From an uncultured Flavobacteriales bacterium (lineage in GTDB: Bacteria; Bacteroidota; Bacteroidia; Flavobacteriales; Crocinitomicaceae), in NCBI GenBank assembly GCA_946886545.1, contig CAMPIU010000158.1:1-7010 (forward strand): a stretch of DNA of 7,010 nt, given 5' to 3'. Position numbers and translations under genes: made by a program. Below, piece after piece: positions 1 to 5,813 of this stretch. The notes beneath the pieces were generated by a model. The model did not search any database, had not been told where the DNA came from, and saw only the letters and a program-made list of their open reading frames with translations. Every line of letters starts with the position of its first letter. The first letter of the stretch is position 1.

Positions 1-9
1 TTGTTCTCT

Positions 10-86
10 GGTTCGTTAAAACGCGAATTCGATTATCCTAACAGTAAATAGGTGCCAACTTTTCAGGTTCGTTAAAACTCGAATTC
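10..86. repeat. Pair of 21-base direct repeats (10-30 and 66-86)
   Basis: The 21 bases at 10-30 recur at 66-86 with a single difference (G at 23, T at 79), spaced 56 bases start to start. Each copy reads GGTTCGTTAAAAC, one or two variable bases, then CGAATTC. The sequence between and after the copies does not match, so this is a repeated short motif and not a simple tandem duplication. Each copy contains a small inverted element (CGTT-AA-AACG in the first) and a GAATTC palindrome. The first copy is close to the left edge, so further copies may lie outside. The role is unknown: a protein-binding site, a dispersed intergenic repeat or the edge of a larger repeat array are all possible. Confidence 0.6.
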
Positions 87-133
87 TAGAACTTGAAATC
101 ATGAAATCAATCAATAACTAATTCAAAACTTTC

Positions 134-192
134 AAAGAATAGGGGTGAGTTATTAACAAGGAACGATCTTGTTTTTATTCATCCCTTTCTTT
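134..192. other. Long interrupted hairpin in intergenic DNA
   Basis: Three nested arms pair across this stretch. AAAGAA (134-139) pairs with TTCTTT (187-192), AGGGGTGA (141-148) pairs with TCATCCCT (179-186) with one G-U wobble, and AACAAG (155-160) pairs with CTTGTT (168-173) around a 7-base loop. One base is bulged at 140, and an internal loop of about 6 by 5 bases separates the middle and inner arms. On the plus strand the inner stem is followed by TTTATT and later a T-rich run, so it could end transcription coming from the left of the window. On the minus strand it lies about 70 bases past the end of the membrane-protein gene and lacks a good T-run. A structured transcript end or a degenerate dispersed palindrome are the leading readings. 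Confidence 0.5.
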
Positions 193-217
193 TGATCATC
201 TTTTTTATTGTCTCCGA

Positions 218-235
218 TTCGGACAATTGGTCGAA
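218..235. other. Imperfect dyad TTCG-n2-CAATTG-n2-CGAA
   Basis: An 18-base near-palindrome with 14 of 18 positions symmetric: TTCG, two unpaired bases, the perfect CAATTG core, two unpaired bases, CGAA. It has the size of a dimeric-regulator operator, but it lies just past the 3' end of the minus-strand membrane-protein gene, not in front of any gene visible here. A binding-site role is therefore only a possibility. Confidence 0.2.
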
Positions 236-261
236 CCAAAGACAGGAAGGGGGTGATTTTG

Positions 262-849
262 TTATGTGAGTTTCGATCTTGAATCAACATAAAACTCCTG
301 AATAATTCTGATGATAACCATGCCGCTTAAAACCAATAATAGCGATCGGATCCCAAAACCTAAAACAAGTGTCGATCCTAAGATATTAGTGGTGGATAGG
401 GCAATCACCTTAAAGAAAAAATTATCCTGGTAAAATTTTAACCTTTCTTTGTGATTTTTTATTCGAACCGCTTGTATGCTATAAATTATAAGGATTGTAG
501 TAAAAGAGTAAATTGTTTCCTTACTCAACAAGAGATTTTTCGTTAAAAAGTTCTGCTCATCACTTATAATTCCTGACATCCATCCAATAATGAAATATTG
601 AAAAATAATAAGTGGAATTGTTCCAATAATAATATTCATAAGTGGTTGCGAATTTCTATAGTGAGCTGGATTTCTATTTTCATCTAAAACTCGTGAAATG
701 CAATAAAAAGTTATAAGAACAATTACTTCAATAAGATATGAAATGAAAATTCCAAAAGGTTTCCAGTTAAAGAAATAGCAAGCAACTAGCATATAGAGAT
801 AAGAGAGGATTATTCCTGTTTTTTGAAAGGCTGATTTGTTCTTAGTCAT
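262..849 (-). CDS. DUF6498-like multi-pass membrane protein
   Basis: A 195-residue, strongly hydrophobic protein with about five predicted membrane segments: roughly residues 12-28, 32-54, 71-95, 113-128 and 147-183. A polar, basic loop at 129-143 separates the last two segments and a short polar tail follows residue 185. There is no signal peptide with a cleavage site, so it should be a cytoplasmic-membrane protein. Near the N-terminus the pattern N28-W29-K30-P31-F32 followed by Y38 and E41 matches the pattern I associate with DUF6498 proteins (aromatic, W-x-P-F, then YW-x-E inside a membrane segment). The C-terminal hydrophobic segment ending in a basic and acidic tail also fits. The family has no established function that I know, so none is assigned. 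The ATG at 849 is preceded by an A-rich stretch without a Shine-Dalgarno site, normal for Bacteroidota. The gene is divergent from dnaE and appears monocistronic. The coding call is solid; the family call rests on pattern memory only. Confidence 0.75.
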   Translation of the reverse strand: MTKNKSAFQKTGIILSYLYMLVACYFFNWKPFGIFISYLIEVIVLITFYCISRVLDENRNPAHYRNSQPLMNIIIGTIPLIIFQYFIIGWMSGIISDEQNFLTKNLLLSKETIYSFTTILIIYSIQAVRIKNHKERLKFYQDNFFFKVIALSTTNILGSTLVLGFGIRSLLLVLSGMVIIRIIQEFYVDSRSKLT

Positions 850-903
850 TCGTTTTATATTCCGTTAGTTTATAGCTTGGTGCGAAAGAGCAGCGGAAGT
901 TCC

Positions 904-937
904 CAAAAATAATTTAAAAGATGCGATTAGTTTTCAA
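904..937 (-). promoter_or_regulatory. Bacteroidota-type promoter for the minus-strand membrane-protein gene
   Basis: Read on the minus strand, 911-904 is TATTTTTG, an exact match to the TAnnTTTG -7 element used by the primary sigma factor of Bacteroidota. A TTG at 937-935 lies 23 bases upstream, at the long end of spacings reported for the -33 TTG element in flavobacteria. Initiation near 899 would give a leader of about 50 bases before the ATG at 849. The -7 match is clear; the -33 element is weak. Confidence 0.5.
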
Positions 938-942
938 CATTA

Positions 943-975
943 TTGCATATTCCGCGATTTGATTTGGTAACTTTA
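943..975 (+). promoter_or_regulatory. Candidate weak promoter for dnaE
   Basis: TAACTTTA at 968-975 matches seven of the eight positions of the TAnnTTTG element as written (the last base is A, not G). TTG at 943-945 lies 22 bases upstream. Transcription starting near 980 would leave a leader of under 20 bases before the ATG at 998. The match is imperfect and the region is AT-rich, so chance is a real alternative; a promoter further left is also possible. Confidence 0.25.
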
Positions 976-997
976 TTGTCCCAAAAAAGAACTCACA

Positions 998-3900
998 ATG
1001 TATTTGATTTTCGATACCGAAACAACCGGTTTACCTCGTGATTGGAATGCTCCTCTGACCGATTTAGATAATTGGCCCAGAGCGATCCAGATTGCCTGGC
1101 AATTACATGATGAGTTGGGGAATTTGGTTGAAGCGAAAGATTTCTTAATTCGCCCGGATGGTTTTGATATTCCTTATGATGCAGAACGGATTCACGGAAT
1201 TTCTACCGAACTGGCGATGGAACGGGGTGAAGCATTGGAAGATGTTATCGCAGAATTCAATGAGGCTTTACGAAAATCACACTTTGTAGTCGGACAAAAT
1301 ATCGGTTTCGATCTTAATATCATGGGAGCTGAGTTCTTGCGGACTCAAGTTGCTACCAATATGCATGATCTTCCGGTTTTGGATACTTGTACGGAGGTAA
1401 CGGCTGAGTTGTGTAAAATTCCCGGAGGTCGTGGTGGTAAATTCAAATTGCCGACACTAACCGAGCTACACAGTTATTTGTTCAATGTTCCTTTTGGAGA
1501 AGCCCATAACGCAACTGCCGATGTGGAAGCAACCACTCGCTGTTTCTTTGAGTTGATTCGAAGAGAGGTTTTTACAAAAGAAGAACTGAAGGTTGAATTA
1601 GAGTACTTCGATCGATTCAAAATAGTGAATCCCGATTACATTCAGCCCATTGGACTTACTCACCTGAATTTAAAGGAGGAAAGTGCCAAGCTCAAAAAAC
1701 AAACAAGTGATGATTCTGTTTCGATCGATGTTTCAGAAGCTAGGGAGCGCTTAAAAGATGTTCCTTTTGTTCACTTGCACAATCATACCCAGTTTACCAT
1801 TCTTCAATCCACCATGGATGTGAAAAGCTTGGTAAAACAGGCCATTAAGCACAATATGCCAGCTGTCGCACTGACAGATATCGGAAATATGATGGCTGCT
1901 TTTCATTTTGAGAAAGCAATCGCCGGAATCAATAAAGAAATTGAAGCTGAAAGACAGGAAGCGGAAGAAAACGGACAAACATATAACAGGCAACCGCTTT
2001 TACCGGTTATCGGGTGTGAAATGTATGTTTGCCGGGATCGTTTGGATAAAAGCGTAAAAGACAATGGATCACTGGTCGTTTTTATCGCGAAAAACAAGAA
2101 CGGCTACCACAACCTCATCAAGCTGGCTTCGATGGCGCACACGGAAGGAATGTATTATGTTCCGAGAATTGACAAAGCGGCAATAGAACAATATCATGAA
2201 GACCTGATTGTACTTACTGGAGGTTTAAACGGAGAAATTCCAAGCTTGCTCCTGAATGTGGGTGAAAAGCAGGCCGAAGATGCATTGATTTGGTGGAAGA
2301 ATCTCTTTAAAGATGATTTATACGTGGAAATCATGCGCCACGGGCAGGAAGATGAAAACCGTGTCAATGCGTCGCTGATTAAACTGGCAGAAAAGCATGA
2401 GGTAAAACTGGTTGCGACGAATAATACCTTTTACGCTACAAAAGAGGATGCGAATACACATGATATTCTTCTTTGTGTAAGAGATGGGGAGCAGGTAACA
2501 ACCCCGAAAGGGAAAGGAAGAAATTTCCGCTTCGGACTGGAGAATGAAGAATACTACTTCAAATCATCCGATGAAATGAAGGAATTGTTTTTGGATTTAC
2601 CGGAAGCAATCGAAAATGTAGCTGAAATTTTAAGTAAGATTGAACCCTATGCACTTGCCCGGGAAGTTTTACTTCCTGCTTTCGAAATTCCGGATGAGTT
2701 CAAGTATCCGGAAGATGAGGTTGATGGCGGTAAACGAGGGGAGAATGCATATCTAAGACATTTAACTTACGAAGGAGCTGCGAAACGTTATCCGGAAATC
2801 ACAGATGAGATCCGTGACCGTTTGGATTTCGAATTGGCTACGATTGAAAAGACCGGATATCCAGGATATTTCCTTATTGTACAGGATTTCTGCCATGCAG
2901 CGCGTGCAATGGGCGTTTCGGTAGGTCCCGGACGTGGTTCGGCGGCGGGTTCGGCGGTTGCATATTGTACCGGAATTACCAATGTCGATCCGATTGCCTA
3001 CGATTTGCTATTTGAGCGTTTCCTGAACCCGGATCGTGTTTCCATGCCCGATATCGATATCGATTTCGATGATGAAGGCCGTGGTCGTGTAATCGATTGG
3101 GTAATTGATAAATACGGCTCGAACCAGGTAGCGCAAATCATTACTTATGGTACGATGGCCGCTAAGTCTTCCATTCGGGATGCGGGCCGTGTATTGGATT
3201 TGCCTTTGATGGAAACCAATAGTTTGGCGAAATTGATCCCGGATAACTTTTCTTTGGATGCCATTTTCAATTGGGAAGAACCCAAATTGGCCGAGAAATT
3301 ATCCAATAGTCCGCAGGATCTTGCAAACGTGCAGGAATTGCGCCTGATTGCCAAAGGAACAGACATGCGTGCGCAGGTTTTGAGACAGGCTCAGCGTATC
3401 GAAGGTTCTGTCCGGAATACCGGAATCCATGCCTGTGGGGTAATCATTACTCCCGACGATATCACCAATTTCGTTCCTGTTGCTCTTGCAAAAGATACGG
3501 GAATGTGGTGTACACAGTTCGATAACTCCGTAGCTGAAGAAGCCGGATTGTTGAAAATGGACTTCCTGGGACTGAAGACTTTGACCTTGATCAAGGATGC
3601 GGTAAAGAATGTAAAGAAGCGACACGGTATTGATCTTGATCCCGATACTTTCCCGATAGATGATGAAAAAACATACGAGTTATTCCAGCGTGGTGAAACG
3701 GTAGGGATTTTCCAGTACGAGAGTCCGGGGATGCAAAAATACATGCGTGAATTGCGTCCTTCCGTTTTTGCGGATTTGATCGCGATGAATGCCTTGTATC
3801 GTCCGGGTCCTTTGGAATACATTCCCGACTTTATTAAGAGAAAGAACGGAGAACAGGAAATTAAATACGATTTGGATGCTTGTGAAGAGTATCTGAAAGA

Positions 3901-5383
3901 AACATACGGGATTACAGTCTACCAGGAGCAGGTAATGCTTTTGTCCCAGAAATTGGCAGGTTTCTCGAAAGGTGATGCCGACGTCTTGCGTAAAGCAATG
4001 GGTAAAAAGCAGCGCTACATCCTGGATAAAATGAAACCGCAGTTTGTTGAGCAGGGAGCACAACGCGGACACGATCCTGTGGTACTGGAAAAGGTCTGGA
4101 AAGACTGGGAAGCATTTGCATCTTATGCCTTCAATAAATCACATTCCACTTGTTATGCCTGGATTGCTTACCAAACAGCTTATCTGAAGGCAAATTACCC
4201 GGCTGAGTTTATGGCTGCGGTGCTTTCCAATAACCTGAATGACATTACGCAGGTGAGTTTCTTCATGGAAGAATGCCGTCGTATGGGAATTGAAGTGCTT
4301 GGACCGGATGTGAATGAATCCTCTTATGAATTTACGGTAAACCAGGCCGGAGCTGTTCGTTTTGGTTTGGGTGGAATTAAGGGTCTGGGAAGCGGACCGG
4401 TTGAGAATATCATTGAAGAACGCCAGAACGGATTTTTTACGTCGATCTTTGATATGACGAAGCGCCTGAATTTGCGTTTGGTGAATAAGAAGGCATTGGA
4501 AAGCATGGCCTATGCCGGTTGTTTTGATTCATTCAGGGGAGCACACAGAGCACAATATTTTGCGCTGGATCCTGGTGGAAAAACCTTTATTGAAAATGCG
4601 CTGAAATACGGAAACAGTTTACAGGATAATGAAAATTCTGCCCAGGTTTCGATGTTTGGGGAGGCAACAGACGTGAAAATGCCGGAACCAACGATTCCAC
4701 AGTCGGAAGAATGGAGTTTGCTCTATAAATTGAATCGCGAAAGGGAAGTGGTAGGAATCTTTATTTCCGGGCATCCATTGGATGATTTCCGGGTAGAGAT
4801 CGAGGCATTCTGTAATGGAAATGTGGAGTTACTTTCCAACGTGAAAAATCATTTGGGACGAGATTTCACCATTCCGGCGATCATCACCGATGCGCAACAT
4901 TTAACAACTAAAACGGGAAAACCATTCGGATTGATCTTAATAGAAGATTACACCAATTCGCATAAACAATACATTTTCGGCGATACCTATCTGAAATTTA
5001 AACATTTGTTGACAAAGGACTTATTCGTTGCCATTAAAGGAAGGGTGCAGGAAGGACCGTATCCGGACAAGATCACGAAGATGAAACCGATCGAATTCAG
5101 CATTAACTCCATTGAGCAATTGCAGGATATGATGGGAACCAAGTCGGCAACGATCAATATCACCGTTCCGATCAAACTCCTGGATCAGATGATGCTGAAC
5201 AAACTGGAAAACATGTTCAAGGAAAGTGATGAGGGAAATTGTTCGGTCAAGTTCACCGTGATTGATCATTTGGATAACTTAACGGTAAGTATGCCTTCCA
5301 AACGCTTACGCATCAATCCGTCCGCTAAAATGATCTCTGAAATGAAAGAAATGCAGCTGGAGGTTGGGTTTGATACGAATTAA
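998..5383 (+). CDS. dnaE: DNA polymerase III alpha subunit with fused N-terminal DEDDh proofreading exonuclease
   Basis: Catalytic subunit of the replicative DNA polymerase III: 5'-3' DNA synthesis in the cytoplasm as part of the clamp-dependent holoenzyme. The 1461 residues exceed the roughly 1160 of E. coli DnaE mainly because of an exonuclease domain at residues 1-190. It carries D6-x-E8 (Exo I), D105 in NIGFD (Exo II), and H170 and D175 in HNATAD (Exo III), a complete DEDDh set. After a polar linker (about 215-255) comes a PHP domain from about 257 (H261-N-H263), followed by the polymerase core. The core has GPGRGS at 643-648, the aspartates D685 and D687 in PDIDIDF and D855 in KMDFLGL, which correspond to E. 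coli D401, D403 and D555. A clamp-binding-type motif QVSMF lies at 1216-1220 and an OB-fold at about 1289-1350, followed by a roughly 100-residue C-terminal domain. The ATG at 998 is chosen because MYLIFDTETTG is the expected start of the Exo I strand. Upstream there is only an A-rich sequence, no clear ribosome site. The PHP domain lacks several expected metal ligands. No neighbour is co-directional. Identification is secure. Confidence 0.97.
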   Translation: MYLIFDTETTGLPRDWNAPLTDLDNWPRAIQIAWQLHDELGNLVEAKDFLIRPDGFDIPYDAERIHGISTELAMERGEALEDVIAEFNEALRKSHFVVGQNIGFDLNIMGAEFLRTQVATNMHDLPVLDTCTEVTAELCKIPGGRGGKFKLPTLTELHSYLFNVPFGEAHNATADVEATTRCFFELIRREVFTKEELKVELEYFDRFKIVNPDYIQPIGLTHLNLKEESAKLKKQTSDDSVSIDVSEARERLKDVPFVHLHNHTQFTILQSTMDVKSLVKQAIKHNMPAVALTDIGNMMAAFHFEKAIAGINKEIEAERQEAEENGQTYNRQPLLPVIGCEMYVCRDRLDKSVKDNGSLVVFIAKNKNGYHNLIKLASMAHTEGMYYVPRIDKAAIEQYHEDLIVLTGGLNGEIPSLLLNVGEKQAEDALIWWKNLFKDDLYVEIMRHGQEDENRVNASLIKLAEKHEVKLVATNNTFYATKEDANTHDILLCVRDGEQVTTPKGKGRNFRFGLENEEYYFKSSDEMKELFLDLPEAIENVAEILSKIEPYALAREVLLPAFEIPDEFKYPEDEVDGGKRGENAYLRHLTYEGAAKRYPEITDEIRDRLDFELATIEKTGYPGYFLIVQDFCHAARAMGVSVGPGRGSAAGSAVAYCTGITNVDPIAYDLLFERFLNPDRVSMPDIDIDFDDEGRGRVIDWVIDKYGSNQVAQIITYGTMAAKSSIRDAGRVLDLPLMETNSLAKLIPDNFSLDAIFNWEEPKLAEKLSNSPQDLANVQELRLIAKGTDMRAQVLRQAQRIEGSVRNTGIHACGVIITPDDITNFVPVALAKDTGMWCTQFDNSVAEEAGLLKMDFLGLKTLTLIKDAVKNVKKRHGIDLDPDTFPIDDEKTYELFQRGETVGIFQYESPGMQKYMRELRPSVFADLIAMNALYRPGPLEYIPDFIKRKNGEQEIKYDLDACEEYLKETYGITVYQEQVMLLSQKLAGFSKGDADVLRKAMGKKQRYILDKMKPQFVEQGAQRGHDPVVLEKVWKDWEAFASYAFNKSHSTCYAWIAYQTAYLKANYPAEFMAAVLSNNLNDITQVSFFMEECRRMGIEVLGPDVNESSYEFTVNQAGAVRFGLGGIKGLGSGPVENIIEERQNGFFTSIFDMTKRLNLRLVNKKALESMAYAGCFDSFRGAHRAQYFALDPGGKTFIENALKYGNSLQDNENSAQVSMFGEATDVKMPEPTIPQSEEWSLLYKLNREREVVGIFISGHPLDDFRVEIEAFCNGNVELLSNVKNHLGRDFTIPAIITDAQHLTTKTGKPFGLILIEDYTNSHKQYIFGDTYLKFKHLLTKDLFVAIKGRVQEGPYPDKITKMKPIEFSINSIEQLQDMMGTKSATINITVPIKLLDQMMLNKLENMFKESDEGNCSVKFTVIDHLDNLTVSMPSKRLRINPSAKMISEMKEMQLEVGFDTN

Positions 5384-5407
5384 GGTTAATTCAAAAGTCG
5401 TCCGGCT

Positions 5408-5440
5408 TCTCCCCTTGAGGGGAGACTAAGAGGGGTGGGA
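5408..5440. repeat. REP-like palindrome with GGGGTG tail
   Basis: TCTCCCC (5408-5414) and GGGGAGA (5419-5425) form a perfect 7-base stem around TTGA, or 8 bases around TG. ACTAAGAGGGGTGGG follows it on the plus strand. The element lies 24 bases after the dnaE stop and about 20 bases from the 3' end of the relic coming the other way, the convergent intergenic setting typical of REP/BIME elements. From memory, similar palindrome-plus-GGGGTG units are scattered between genes in many flavobacterial genomes. There is no T-run after the stem in either direction, so it is not a standard intrinsic terminator, although it could protect a transcript end. Only one copy is present in this window, so dispersed repetition is inferred. 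Confidence 0.55.
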
Positions 5441-5445
5441 TTCCG

Positions 5446-5805
5446 TTATTTCTCCTGTCCACCATCAATTGTAATAGTTAATTTATTTGGTTCCCACAAA
5501 ATCTTTTTTTGCTGGCAGATTTAGTGACGGTATCCTAAATATTTACAATCCTCAAACTTGAGTTATGAATTCATATATTTTAATTATGAGAGATTCGATT
5601 TCCTTACTCTGTTTTAAAATTTCCCAGGAAAAATTTTTCTCATAGATGATCTCACTAAGCTCTCGTTTATTTACAAGTGTTCCAAATAAACGTTTCCAAT
5701 ATACAAAATTTCAGCTAAAGAACTCTTGATATCCTTCTGTTTCGCTTTTCATACTTCATTGTATTCAGGTGATTCCTTCCAAGTATCAGAAACAATCCAT
5801 CCCAT
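5446..5805 (-). pseudogene. Decayed small gene of unknown function downstream of the TlpA-like gene
   Basis: No intact reading frame exists here, but three consecutive minus-strand pieces read like protein. Piece one starts at ATG 5805-5803 (MGWIVSDTWKESPEYNEV), meets TGA at 5751-5749, then continues in the same frame as KAKQKDIKSSLAEIL. Piece two is in another frame from about 5705 to the stop at 5554-5552: a charged, apparently helical segment beginning YWKRLFGTLVNKRELSEI. Piece three lies in the remaining frame: LKFEDCKYLGYRH, TAA at 5523-5521, then QQKKILWEPNKLTITIDGGQ and a terminal TAA at 5448-5446. Joined, they would give about 120 residues. The first frame change falls at a TATAT run, where loss of one AT would restore the frame. 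The putative start is 8 bases after the TlpA-like stop, as for a second gene in an operon. I do not recognise the product. Alternatives are chance peptide-like sequence or assembly errors; two stops plus two frame changes favour real decay. Confidence 0.45.
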
Positions 5806-5813
5806 CCCCAAAC

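Noticed and set aside
1..51. Open plus-strand frame from the left edge to TAG at 49-51, possibly the tail of an upstream gene
   Set aside because: Only 16 codons are visible, no recognisable motif is present, and the repeat motif lies inside it. It cannot be told from chance.
16..102. Short minus-strand reading frame (28 codons from an ATG at about 102) through both repeats
   Set aside because: Too short, no start signals, and its composition is explained by the repeat sequence.
240..262. AGGAAGGGGG near 244 followed by ATG at 264 on the plus strand, considered as a ribosome site for a small gene
   Set aside because: The ATG is followed immediately by TGA, and the stretch overlaps the 3' end of the minus-strand membrane-protein gene.
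857..954. ATATTCCG present twice (857-864 and 947-954) in the divergent intergenic region, considered as a regulator site
   Set aside because: Eight AT-rich bases twice in 150 is weak, and the positions do not bracket either promoter candidate in a sensible way.
3047..3076. Near-repetitive GAT-rich run in dnaE as a possible repeat
   Set aside because: It simply encodes the alternating aspartates of the polymerase active-site motif PDIDIDFDD.
1751..5269. Several minus-strand open frames of 60-143 codons inside dnaE
   Set aside because: They lie wholly opposite a well-conserved coding sequence, overlap each other in different frames and have low-complexity, non-protein-like composition: shadows of dnaE.
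5408..5425. Palindrome after dnaE as an intrinsic terminator
   Set aside because: The stem is strong, but no T-run follows on either strand; a GGGGTG tail follows on the plus strand, which fits a REP-like element better.
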